Below, piece after piece: positions 24,588-32,315 of a stretch of DNA of 53,835 bases. The position numbers and the translations under genes were made by a program. Below the pieces are notes generated by a model that was not told the DNA's origin, did not search any database, and worked only from the letters and a program-made list of their open reading frames with translations. Position 1 is the first letter of the stretch; each line of letters opens with the position of its first letter. The DNA is from SZUA-430 sp964483585 (lineage in GTDB: Bacteria > Pseudomonadota > Alphaproteobacteria > Micropepsales > Micropepsaceae): positions 1-53,835 of the forward strand of contig CAZABH010000021.1 of the NCBI GenBank assembly GCA_964483585.1. The letters are read 5' to 3'.

Positions 24588-25400
24588 TCAGAACGGGCGT
24601 GGCCGGTTCTGCATCACATCGATCCGATTGCCATCGGGATCGAAGAACGAGAACCACTTCGTGCCGCCCGTGTCACGCAGGGGCGCCACGTGCACGCCGA
24701 GGGCCTCGAGCTTTGCGTGCGTGCCTTCAACGTCGCCCGTCCGGAAATTCGGAAACGCTGCTGCCGTTGGTGCTGTCGCGAGGGTTTCTTCCGGTGCGAG
24801 TTGCCACAGGCAGAGATTGGCGCCGCGGCCGAGGTCGAGGACAACGGTCTGGCCGGCCGCGTTTTCTTCGACCACATGAAGCTCGAGCACCCGCTCGTAC
24901 CACGAGCGTGAGACGCGCAGGTCCTTCACGCGCATCACGACCATGTTCAGCGCGTCGAAGATGCCCGCATGGGGGCGCGGGCCTGCTCCGGGGCCGGCGC
25001 CGGGACCTGAGCGCGGACCAAAGCGGTTGCCCCCGTCGCCCTGCGGGCGGGGGCCACGCGGGCCACCAAAACCACCACGATCTCCACGATCTCCGCGATC
25101 GCCAAATCCGCCGCGACTGCCGCCGCCGAAGCCGCCGCGCCCTTGCGGAGCGGGGGCTGGCCCTTCAAGTTGTAGTTCAGAGGCCATGGTCTTGCCGCGG
25201 TCCTGGGCGACCTCGAAGGAGACCCGTTGGCCTTCACCGAGGGATTGGGCGCCAGCTGCCGACACAGCCGACACATGGACGAAGACGTCCGATCCCCCAC
25301 CATCGGGCAGGATGAAACCGAAGCCCTTGGCTTCGTTGAACCACTTTACCGTTCCCGTCTTTCGCATCGTCAGTTGCCAGTCCTTGAGCGCTTCAGCCAT
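24588..25400 (-). CDS. Fusion of a cold-shock domain, a Gly/Arg-rich linker and a VOC (glyoxalase-like) domain
   Basis: 270 residues in three parts. Residues ~12-80 are a complete cold-shock domain, with GTVKWFNEAKGFGFI carrying RNP1 and DVFVHVSAV carrying RNP2. Residues ~82-147 are a low-complexity RGG-type linker with repeated GDRGDRGDRGG and PGAGPGAG. Residues ~148-268 are a vicinal-oxygen-chelate domain (MVVMRVKDLRVSRSWYERVL, VVLDLGRGANLCLWQ, KWFSFFDPDGNRIDVM) of the glyoxalase/bleomycin-resistance type. One open frame joins them, with no stop or frame change. The start at 25400 (MAEALKDW) is likely; ATGs at 25454 and 25364 are alternatives. The first two parts suggest nucleic acid binding; the VOC role is unknown. 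Confidence 0.8.
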   Translation of the reverse strand: MAEALKDWQLTMRKTGTVKWFNEAKGFGFILPDGGGSDVFVHVSAVSAAGAQSLGEGQRVSFEVAQDRGKTMASELQLEGPAPAPQGRGGFGGGSRGGFGDRGDRGDRGGFGGPRGPRPQGDGGNRFGPRSGPGAGPGAGPRPHAGIFDALNMVVMRVKDLRVSRSWYERVLELHVVEENAAGQTVVLDLGRGANLCLWQLAPEETLATAPTAAAFPNFRTGDVEGTHAKLEALGVHVAPLRDTGGTKWFSFFDPDGNRIDVMQNRPRPF

Positions 25401-25669
25401 GGTACCGTCGATTACCCTCGAGCAATCGACGATTTTTATTGACAGTCGATTCATACCGCGCCTTGCTCGATAAGCAAAGCGCAGATGTGCGCGTTGATAA
25501 TGCTTAACAACAATAAATGCCTGCCATCTTTCACCATGTGCAGTCCGTAAAATCGAAGATTTTCGGGCCATCGAGGTCGAGCTGGTCGCGCTGACCAGTG
25601 GCGTGCGGGACAAGACGAGCCGCGCTGGAAACGTCTTGTGTGACGCGGCCAATGAACGGAGAGAGAGCC
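25401..25669. other. AT-richer divergent control region between the CSD-VOC gene and the SDR gene
   Basis: The region holds no supported gene. About 25420-25530 is noticeably more AT-rich than its surroundings, as expected for the promoter and long leader typical of cold-shock genes. A short inverted repeat TTGCT-N5-AGCAA (25463-25477) is present, as are several AATCGAC/AATCG motifs near 25405-25450. No defined -35/-10 pair was assigned. Confidence 0.4.
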
Positions 25670-26404
25670 TTGGAGCAAACGAGAGGGAGCGTGGCGCTGG
25701 TCGTTGGCGCAGGCGATGCGACAGGCGGAGCGATTGCCCGGCGCTTCGCGCGGGAAGGTTTTGTGGCATGCGTGACCCGGCGCGAGCGCAGCCGCCTCGA
25801 GCCCCTGCTGCAGGAGATCGAGGCCGCAGGCGGGGTGGCGCACGGCTTCGGATCGGATGCCCGCGACGAGGCGGCCGTGGTCGACCTGTTCGAGACGATC
25901 GAGCGGGACATCGGACCCGTCGAGGTGGCCGTGTTCAACATCGGGGGCAATGTCCGCTTCCCGATCACCGAGACGACGGCACGGGTCTATACCAAGGTCT
26001 GGGAAATGTGCGCGCTGGGCGGGTTCCTGATGGGGCGCGAGGCCGCAAAGCGCATGCTGCCGCGCAAGAAGGGCACGATCCTGTTCACCGGGGCGACGGC
26101 AAGCCTGAGGGGCGGGGCGGGGTTTGCGGCTTTTGCCGGGGGCAAGCATGCGCTGCGGGCGCTGGCGCAGAGCATGGCGCGTGAACTCGGCCCGCAGGGC
26201 ATCCATGTCGCGCATGTCGTGGTGGACGGGGCGATCGACACAGCCTTCATCCGGGACAATTTCCCGCAAGCCTATGCCCTGAAGGAAAGCGACGGCATCC
26301 TGTCACCTGATCACATTGCAGACATGTACTGGATGCTGCATTCCCAGCCGCGCGATGCGTGGACGCACGAGTTGGACCTCAGGCCCTGGATCGAGAAGTG
26401 GTGA
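25670..26404 (+). CDS. Atypical SDR family oxidoreductase lacking the catalytic tyrosine
   Basis: A short-chain dehydrogenase fold of ~244 residues. The cofactor loop is unusual (VVGAGDATGGAIARRFAR) and NIGGN stands for NAG. In the active-site block (GATASLRGGAGFAAFAGGKH) the usual Tyr of YxxxK is Phe (FAGGK), with the Lys kept. This variant is seen in a known SDR subgroup whose reaction is unclear. The start is taken as TTG 25670 because GGAGAG lies ~8 bases upstream; the ATG at 25652 is possible and would add 6 residues. Gene function is uncertain. Confidence 0.75.
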   Translation: MEQTRGSVALVVGAGDATGGAIARRFAREGFVACVTRRERSRLEPLLQEIEAAGGVAHGFGSDARDEAAVVDLFETIERDIGPVEVAVFNIGGNVRFPITETTARVYTKVWEMCALGGFLMGREAAKRMLPRKKGTILFTGATASLRGGAGFAAFAGGKHALRALAQSMARELGPQGIHVAHVVVDGAIDTAFIRDNFPQAYALKESDGILSPDHIADMYWMLHSQPRDAWTHELDLRPWIEKW

Positions 26405-26415
26405 CAGGATGTGTT

Positions 26416-27066
26416 TCACGACGCCTTCTTGTGGCGGATGGCGTAGGTGCAGCGCCGTGCGCCTGCGATGATGTGCTCGGTACGCTCGATGGCGACGTCG
26501 GGCCCGAGCGTTGAGCGAAAGACGTCCTGTTCCTGCCGGCACAGGGCGTTGCAGGCACGGGCGGCGCGGCAGATGGGACAATGGTTCTCGATCAGCAGGA
26601 AGCCGTCAGCCGTGGCCTTCATCTCGGCCATGTAGCCAGCGTCGGTGCGCAGCCTGACCAGGCGGCGGACCCTTTCCTTCAGTGTAGATGCGCCCTGCAT
26701 GGCTGCGCGATAGGCGGAAGCCTGCTGCGTGGTCCTGGCCTCGATCAGTCGGGTCAGGCCCGTTTCGCCGAAGATCTCGCGCACACTGGCCACCAGCTCG
26801 ACCGAGAGTTCGGCGTGGGTGTCGGCGAAGACGGCGTCCGCGAGCGGGGTCAGGCGCCACAGGGCGGATGGCCGTCCCCTGCTGCCGTCCTTGCGGGCCT
26901 CTTCCATGGCGACAAGACCTGCCTCCTCAAGCGCGGCAAGGTGCTGCCGCACGGCCACAGAGGTCACGCCAAGCGTGGCGGCGAGGGCCGTTGCCCCCAC
27001 GGGGCCATTGCGCTTGAGGTGGTCGATGATGTTGCGCTGGGCAGCGGTAGCGGTCACGGGGCTCAT
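26416..27066 (-). CDS. SufR-like winged-helix regulator with a C-terminal cysteine (Fe-S type) domain
   Basis: 216 residues. The N-terminal winged helix (~8-72: ATALAATLGVTSVAVRQHLA and RGRPSALWRLT) is of the DeoR/ArsR-like type used by SufR. The C-terminal part carries Cys163, Cys166, Cys172, Cys176 and Cys206 (NHCPICRAARACNALC and GARRCTYAI), which matches the cysteine pattern of SufR-like iron-sulfur regulators. It is therefore predicted to sense Fe-S or redox status. It is divergent from a Rieske protein gene, with an 84-bp intergenic region containing two copies of a 17-bp repeat. Autorepression and control of the neighbour are inferred. Confidence 0.85.
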   Translation of the reverse strand: MSPVTATAAQRNIIDHLKRNGPVGATALAATLGVTSVAVRQHLAALEEAGLVAMEEARKDGSRGRPSALWRLTPLADAVFADTHAELSVELVASVREIFGETGLTRLIEARTTQQASAYRAAMQGASTLKERVRRLVRLRTDAGYMAEMKATADGFLLIENHCPICRAARACNALCRQEQDVFRSTLGPDVAIERTEHIIAGARRCTYAIRHKKAS

Positions 27067-27081
27067 GGGTATTTAATAAAG

Positions 27082-27098
27082 AAAGTGCTTGCGTAAAG
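27082..27098. promoter_or_regulatory. Candidate operator 1 of the SufR-like regulator
   Basis: AAAGTGCTTGCGTAAAG, 16 bp ahead of the regulator's ATG. It matches operator 2 (27126-27142) at 14 of 17 positions, and the copies start 44 bp apart, about four helical turns. This is a seen repeat; the operator role is inferred. Confidence 0.55.
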
Positions 27099-27125
27099 CA
27101 ATGGGCGGGATCATATTTATGTAAG

Positions 27126-27142
27126 AAAATACTTGCTTAAAG
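27126..27142. promoter_or_regulatory. Candidate operator 2, overlapping the ribosome site of the Rieske gene
   Basis: AAAATACTTGCTTAAAG is the second copy of the 17-bp direct repeat. It runs into the AAAGGAG (27139-27145) that precedes the GTG start at 27151, so a bound repressor would block the promoter or early transcript of the Rieske gene. Confidence 0.55.
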
Positions 27143-27150
27143 GAGATGCC

Positions 27151-28737
27151 GTGGGAAACTGGGTCTATGCGGGGAGCCTCGAGGACCTGTCGGCACGCGG
27201 GCGACGCGTGTTCAAGGCGGGGGGACGGCAGCTGTTGCTCATAAAGGCTGGCCACCGGATTGTTGCCTGCAACAATCGCTGCCCGCATGAGGGCTATCCG
27301 CTGAGCGAGGGAACGCTGGGCGGAGGTGCTGCGGGCGAGGCCTGCACGCTCACGTGCAACTGGCATAACTGGAAGTTCGACCTGGCGTCGGGCGAGGCGC
27401 AGGTGGGCGGCGACAAGCTCAGGCTTTATCCAGTCGACGTGCGAGACGGGCGTGTCTTCGTCGATGTCTCGGATCCACCTGCAACGGAAGTGCAGGCGCG
27501 GACGATCACGCAACTGCTTGCAGCCGTCGAGGACGATGACCGCGCCCGCATCGCGCGCGAACTGGCGCGGTTCCTCAAGGCGGGTGGCGATCCGATGGCA
27601 GCCCTGCGTGCCGTGGTCGCTGCACGCGCTGACTGCCACGAATACGGCATGGCGCACGGGTTCGCGGCGATGGCGGACTGGATCGGCCTGCACCGGAATG
27701 GGTGTGACGATGCGCGACGCCTGGTCGCCCTGTCCGAAACCGTGTCGCATGTTGCGTGGGATACGTTGCGCCAGCCTGCCAGGCCGTTTGCTACCGACAG
27801 CGGGCCATGGCGCCCTGAGGGTTTCCTTGATGCGATGGAGCGCGAGCGGGAGGATCTGGCTGGGTCATATGTGCGCGGGGCGCTGGCTGCCACGTTGCCA
27901 CTGGCCGAACTGCAGCGGGCCTTCGGCAGGGCGGCGCTTTCGCATTACCAGGACTATGGGCACTCTGCGATCTATACCGTGAAGGCGTTCGAGCTGATCG
28001 GCCTGCTTGGCACCGAGGCTGCGGAGCCTATCCTTCTTTCGCTTGTCCGCAGCATGGTCTACGCAAACCGCGAGGACCGGATCCCGGAGTTTCGCAGCTA
28101 TGCGCCGGCCCTCGCGCGGTGGGAGGCGGCCGCGCGCCGGCCGGGGCTTGAACCCGGAGGCTTTCTGCACCTGTCGGTGCCCGTGACGCTTGAGCGCGTG
28201 CTGGAGCTCGGCGGTGATCCTGCAGATCGCTATCGCATCCTGCTTGCGGCCAGCGCCATGGCAATGCTGCGCTTCGACCTTTCAGCCGATATGCAGGTCG
28301 ACAAGCCTGTCTCGCACAATGTCGGCTGGCTGGACTTTACGCATATGCTGACCTTCGGCAATGCCGTGCGCAAGATTTGCACCGACGATCCATCGCTCTG
28401 GCCGCAGGCGCTATTGCAGATGGGGTGCTTTCTCGGGCGTGTGTCGCCTTTCATGGCACAAAAGGACGAAGCCGGGTGGGATACCCGCGACATCGACGCA
28501 TTCCTTGCGCTTGAACGCGAGCGGCTCCACGACCATGGCCTGAGGGATCCGATCTTCTCCAGCCACCGGCTCAAGGTGCTTGCTGCCGTGGCCGAAGAGA
28601 TTGCGTGGGCGGGTCGCGGACCGCTTGCCGACCTGCTGGCGGCGGCCACCAACCGCTATCTCAACACGGGGATCAAGCAGCACCACGGGTTGAGGATGGC
28701 AACCCAGGCACTGGCCTTCGTGGCGGCGGAGGGGTAG
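27151..28737 (+). CDS. Rieske [2Fe-2S] protein with a large helical C-terminal domain
   Basis: 528 residues. Residues 1-105 are a Rieske ferredoxin-like domain with Cys44-x-His46 (RCPHEGYPL) and Cys69-x2-His72 (CNWHNWKF), the full ligand set for a [2Fe-2S] cluster. The remaining ~420 residues are mainly helical, start with TQLLAAVEDDDRARIARELA and include His-rich segments (LSHYQDYGHSAIYTVKAFEL, FTHMLTFGNAVRKICTDDP). They do not resemble a ring-hydroxylating oxygenase catalytic domain. The start is GTG 27151, 5-6 bases after AAAGGAG; the TTG at 27133 lacks a ribosome site. It is controlled, by inference, by the divergent SufR-like repressor. The function of the helical domain is unknown. Confidence 0.85.
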   Translation: MGNWVYAGSLEDLSARGRRVFKAGGRQLLLIKAGHRIVACNNRCPHEGYPLSEGTLGGGAAGEACTLTCNWHNWKFDLASGEAQVGGDKLRLYPVDVRDGRVFVDVSDPPATEVQARTITQLLAAVEDDDRARIARELARFLKAGGDPMAALRAVVAARADCHEYGMAHGFAAMADWIGLHRNGCDDARRLVALSETVSHVAWDTLRQPARPFATDSGPWRPEGFLDAMEREREDLAGSYVRGALAATLPLAELQRAFGRAALSHYQDYGHSAIYTVKAFELIGLLGTEAAEPILLSLVRSMVYANREDRIPEFRSYAPALARWEAAARRPGLEPGGFLHLSVPVTLERVLELGGDPADRYRILLAASAMAMLRFDLSADMQVDKPVSHNVGWLDFTHMLTFGNAVRKICTDDPSLWPQALLQMGCFLGRVSPFMAQKDEAGWDTRDIDAFLALERERLHDHGLRDPIFSSHRLKVLAAVAEEIAWAGRGPLADLLAAATNRYLNTGIKQHHGLRMATQALAFVAAEG

Positions 28738-28838
28738 CAACGCGGGAGTGCGCCGATTGCAGGCGCGCGCCGGATGCTGCACACTGGCACGACAGCGGGG
28801 CGTTCGTGTCCCGCGCGCGGTACTGCCATGGTGAGACG

Positions 28839-29426
28839 ATGACCAAGAGTGTCGAGTTCCTTTTCGATTTCGGCAGCCCCACGACCTATCTGGCCTACAA
28901 GCAGTTGCCGAAGATTGCCGCTAGGCATGGGGCGCGGATCACCTGGACACCGATCCTGCTGGGGGCCGTCTTCAAGGCGACTGGCAATGCCTCGCCGGCG
29001 ATGATCCCTGCGAAGGCGGGTTACATGAACAGCGACCTTGCGCGCTTTGCCAAGCGGTATGGAGTGGTGTTGAACTTCAACACGCATTTTCCGGTCAACA
29101 CGCTACCGCTCATGCGGGGTGCCGTCGCCTACCAGCAGACACCGCACTTCGACATGTATGTCGATGCGATGTTCGACGCAATGTGGGCGCATCCGCGCAA
29201 CCTCAACGACCAGGCCGAGATCGCCCATGTGCTGCGGGATATCGGCATCAAGGCAGAGGACTTCATGTCGAGGATCGAGCGGTCGGATGTGAAGGAGAAG
29301 CTCAAGGCCAATACCGAGGACGCGGTCGCGCGCGGCGTGTTCGGCGCGCCTTCCTTCTTCGTAAACGGGGAGCTGTTCTTCGGACAGGACCGTCTGGATT
29401 TCGTCGAGGACGCCCTGTTGCCCTGA
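28839..29426 (+). CDS. 2-hydroxychromene-2-carboxylate isomerase family (DsbA/GST-kappa fold)
   Basis: A 195-residue thioredoxin-fold protein: FLFDFGSPTTYLAYKQLP at the N-terminus (Ser in place of the DsbA Cys pair), a helical insertion, and the family C-terminus GVFGAPSFFVNGELFFGQDR. The prototype isomerises 2-hydroxychromene-2-carboxylate in naphthalene breakdown using glutathione; most genomic members have unknown substrates. The ATG at 28839 matches the family start, and the frame upstream runs through the end of the Rieske gene and is rejected. It may be co-transcribed with the Rieske gene 101 bp upstream. Confidence 0.88.
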   Translation: MTKSVEFLFDFGSPTTYLAYKQLPKIAARHGARITWTPILLGAVFKATGNASPAMIPAKAGYMNSDLARFAKRYGVVLNFNTHFPVNTLPLMRGAVAYQQTPHFDMYVDAMFDAMWAHPRNLNDQAEIAHVLRDIGIKAEDFMSRIERSDVKEKLKANTEDAVARGVFGAPSFFVNGELFFGQDRLDFVEDALLP

Positions 29427-29657
29427 AGCCAGACTGTCCGGAAACCTGCAAGCCGTCCGCTGCCTACGGGTTGGTTTTCGTGCGTCAAGGGAATTATCAG
29501 CGGCGCTTCCCCGTGGGCAGCCATTGCCCTTTTATCCATTTCCCGTCTCTAATGTCAGGGTCGAGGTGGGGGTGGGACCCCGCCACGGCGGTGCGCGATC
29601 CGATCACGGTCGTTGACATCCGCTTGCCTCAGGGGTGAGGCGCTGTGTGGGGGACGA

Positions 29658-30977
29658 ATGACATCCGAAGTGATGCTGCTGAACGTGCAGGGCGCGGCGC
29701 TTGCGGCTGATAGCGCACTGACGGCCATCGAATATCATCCCGATGGTACAGCCACCGTTCGCTACCAGACCGGGATCGACAAGGTTTATCTGCTGGACGA
29801 GAAAATGCCTGTCGCAGCGATGATCTTCGATGTTGCCGAGTTCTATCGCTATCCATGGGGCACGATTTTCGAGACATTCCGCGCCACCACATCGTCGCGC
29901 GGGGACACCGTGGCACGGGTTGCGGAGTCAATGGTGCGCTTTCTCGCACGCTGGACCTCCGGGGCTGACGCCAAGGCTGGCAAGCTTCTGCCGGTCGATG
30001 AGGGGCAGGAGCGTCTTCATTTTGCGATCTATGTTGCAGCCCTTCTGCAGCGCTACCAGCAATGCGTGGAACTTGCGGGTGAGCGGAAGGCGCGTGCGGA
30101 CGAGGCAGTCTACACCCGGGCGCTGGACATGCTGCGGTTCGAAACGCAGTACGCCGGAACCTATTTCCAGAATCTGTTTCTGCCCAGCGGGACGCCGCCG
30201 CAGAAGCGTCCGTTGATCGGCGATAGCTCGCCGAGACTTGTCAGTCTCATCGAGCAGTATTTGCCACGTCTCATCGACGGGATGAGCGAGGCCCTGTTCG
30301 GGCCGGATGTGCTTTCGCAAGCGCTGCGCACCCAATTGGCCGAGGTGACCGTGGGGTCGTGCCTGACCGACTGGATGGCGCCGGGGGTGCCGCAGACGGG
30401 CGTGGTGCTTGCCGGGTTTGGAAGCGATGACATCAGGCCTTCCTATGTGGACCTTCGCATAGGTTCGGCGTTTGGCGGGATCATCAAGCACCAGCTGGTT
30501 GCGGCGGGGACACCGTCGAATGCAGAGCCGGTCGTGATCCAGTCCTTCGCGCAGGCCGATCTCATTGATGCGCTGCTGCGGGGCGCCCAACCCGGCTACA
30601 AATATCTCATGTTCCAGTTGATGCGGCAGGGTATCTCGTCATTGCTGCAATCTGTGTCGGGCGAGGTTGCGAAGAAAGACGCTGGCCTGGCCAAGACAGT
30701 GCAGCAGACCTATGCGCAGGCGCCACTGGCCTTGTCGCGCGCGATCCTGATGGCGGGCGATGACATCGCGCGCCATGCGATGGAGATGCGGGTCGCCGAG
30801 GTCGTCAATTCCTCGCCCCCTTCTCAACTGGCCGAGCAGGCGACCAAGATGATCGTGCTGTCGGTGATCGAGCACGAGTTGACGGGCAGCCAGTCGGTTG
30901 CCCAGCCCATCCTCGCCATCCGGATGTCCAAGGGGCGGGCCGAATGGGTCCGCCACAGCATGAGCCACGACACATGA
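29658..30977 (+). CDS. Proteasome/HslV-like putative N-terminal-threonine hydrolase of unknown family
   Basis: 439 residues, cytosolic, no membrane segment. The N-terminus resembles proteasome beta subunits: after Met removal Thr2 would be residue 1 (MTSEVMLLNVQGAALAADSA), and an Asp falls exactly at the position of the conserved Asp17 (AADS). GIDKVYLLDEKMPVAA gives a Lys near the position of Lys33 after an 8-residue insertion. Further on, GVVLAGFGSDDIRPSYVDL looks like the GYD/IGSG strand of the fold. It is about twice the length of HslV, with long helical additions. The ATG at 29658 follows GGGGGAC; 15 codons upstream are open but would bury the Thr. It overlaps a small downstream gene by 4 bp. 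Activity is inferred from position-specific residues only. Confidence 0.6.
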   Translation: MTSEVMLLNVQGAALAADSALTAIEYHPDGTATVRYQTGIDKVYLLDEKMPVAAMIFDVAEFYRYPWGTIFETFRATTSSRGDTVARVAESMVRFLARWTSGADAKAGKLLPVDEGQERLHFAIYVAALLQRYQQCVELAGERKARADEAVYTRALDMLRFETQYAGTYFQNLFLPSGTPPQKRPLIGDSSPRLVSLIEQYLPRLIDGMSEALFGPDVLSQALRTQLAEVTVGSCLTDWMAPGVPQTGVVLAGFGSDDIRPSYVDLRIGSAFGGIIKHQLVAAGTPSNAEPVVIQSFAQADLIDALLRGAQPGYKYLMFQLMRQGISSLLQSVSGEVAKKDAGLAKTVQQTYAQAPLALSRAILMAGDDIARHAMEMRVAEVVNSSPPSQLAEQATKMIVLSVIEHELTGSQSVAQPILAIRMSKGRAEWVRHSMSHDT

Positions 30978-31417
30978 CACGAAAGACCAGCAACCCGACG
31001 CCTGTCCCCGAGCTTGTCTCGAAGCTGCTTGACGACGCGCGGCGCACGCGCGGAGACGGTCCGTCATCCTCGCTGCACGGAGCGCGGGCGCAGCTGTCGG
31101 CGACGCTGAACCAGGCTGGTACGCTGCTGGCGCAGATCGAGAGCGCGGCGCCCGTGCGCAAGCCCTCGTTGCTGCAGGCGGTCCTGGGGCTTTCATCCGC
31201 ACCGGCGGTGCGAAAGCGCGGTTGGTTCGTCCGGCGCGCCGATGCCGACGGGGTGCTGAGCGCAAAGAGGATCGAGGCACTTCTCAAGGACACCACCAAG
31301 GGCGGGGTGCGGTTGTCGCTTTCAAATGCGATTGCGTCCGCATCTGAGGGTGATGCCGGGGTCGAGTGTGTGCTGCCGGATGGTGCAAGCGATCCGGTGT
31401 GTACCCCTCGGGGCTAG
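30974..31417 (+). CDS. Small hypothetical protein coupled to the proteasome-like gene
   Basis: A 147-residue protein of unknown family that starts inside the last codons of the preceding gene (ATGA overlap). The N-terminal half is charged and helical (PVPELVSKLLDDARRTRGDG, ARAQLSATLNQAGTLLAQIE), suggesting a coiled coil. The C-terminal half is basic then acidic with two Cys (ECVLPDGASDPVCTPRG). No signal peptide or membrane segment is seen. Tight coupling suggests it is a partner, regulator or substrate adaptor of the upstream protein. This is inference. Confidence 0.55.
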   Translation: MTRKTSNPTPVPELVSKLLDDARRTRGDGPSSSLHGARAQLSATLNQAGTLLAQIESAAPVRKPSLLQAVLGLSSAPAVRKRGWFVRRADADGVLSAKRIEALLKDTTKGGVRLSLSNAIASASEGDAGVECVLPDGASDPVCTPRG

Positions 31418-31420
31418 GAC

Positions 31421-32191
31421 CTATTCTCCGCTGCTGCGCACGGCATGCATCGACAGGCCGGACGAGAGCAGGTTTGACCAGATCTCTTCCGCGCTATCAG
31501 CGTAGCTGAAGAGCTTGAGGTCTTCGGCCACGATCATGCCTTCATCGACAAGGTGGTCGAAATTCACGACGTTCGACCAGAAGCCCTGGTCGAACAAGAC
31601 CACCGGCAGCTTGCCGATCTTCTCGGTCTGCAGAAGTGTCAGGATCTCGAACAATTCGTCGAGCGTGCCGTAGCCCCCGGGAAACACCACCAGGCCGTTT
31701 GCACGCATGGCCAGATGCATCTTTCGCATCGCGAAATAGTGGAACTGGAAGGTCAGGTCGGGGGTCGAGTAGGCATTGGGTTCCTGCTCGTGCGGCAGGC
31801 GTATGTTGTAGCCGACCGTCAGGGCGCCTGCATCGGCGGCGCCGCGGTTGGCGGCTTCCATGATGCCGGGCCCGCCGCCGGTTGCAATCACGTTGTCGTG
31901 CAGGCCGCTGTTGCGAATCAGGGCGCCGCCCCGTTCAGAGGCGATGCGGCCGAAGGCGCGGGCCTGTTCATAGCGTCGGCTTCCGGGCTGGACCCTTGCC
32001 GAACCGAACACCACGATGGTGGAGCGGATGCCAGCCTGGCGCAGCATTTCCTCTGCCTTGGCGTATTCGAGGAGGAAGCGCACCCCCCGCATCGAGTCGC
32101 CCAGAAGGAAGTCGGAGTCCAGCGCCGGCAAGCGATAGCTCGGCTTGAGAAGTCGGTCGGGTCGGTCATTGTCGGGCTTGCGGGGTGGCAT
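31421..32191 (-). CDS. LOG family protein / TIGR00730 Rossmann-fold nucleotide phosphoribohydrolase
   Basis: 256 residues with the lysine-decarboxylase-like (LOG) signature: VVFGSARVQPGSRRYEQAR, GGGPGIMEAANRGA, and PGGYGTLDE, the catalytic PGGxGTxxE motif. LOG enzymes cleave nucleoside 5'-monophosphates; in plants and some bacteria they make cytokinins. This protein belongs to the longer, hexameric type. The start at 32191 (MPPRKPDND) is chosen from family length; the frame is open well upstream without support. It converges on the small hypothetical gene with a 3-bp gap. Confidence 0.9.
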   Translation of the reverse strand: MPPRKPDNDRPDRLLKPSYRLPALDSDFLLGDSMRGVRFLLEYAKAEEMLRQAGIRSTIVVFGSARVQPGSRRYEQARAFGRIASERGGALIRNSGLHDNVIATGGGPGIMEAANRGAADAGALTVGYNIRLPHEQEPNAYSTPDLTFQFHYFAMRKMHLAMRANGLVVFPGGYGTLDELFEILTLLQTEKIGKLPVVLFDQGFWSNVVNFDHLVDEGMIVAEDLKLFSYADSAEEIWSNLLSSGLSMHAVRSSGE

Positions 32192-32315
32192 CTGTGGTGT
32201 TTCCCTGAAGAACTGCTGGCCATGCCTACCACAAGTCGTGGATGGATACAGTTGACGAAGCCTACGCGGGCGGTCAGCCTTGCGGCGTGGTCGCAACACT
32301 GGGGTGGATAGTGGC

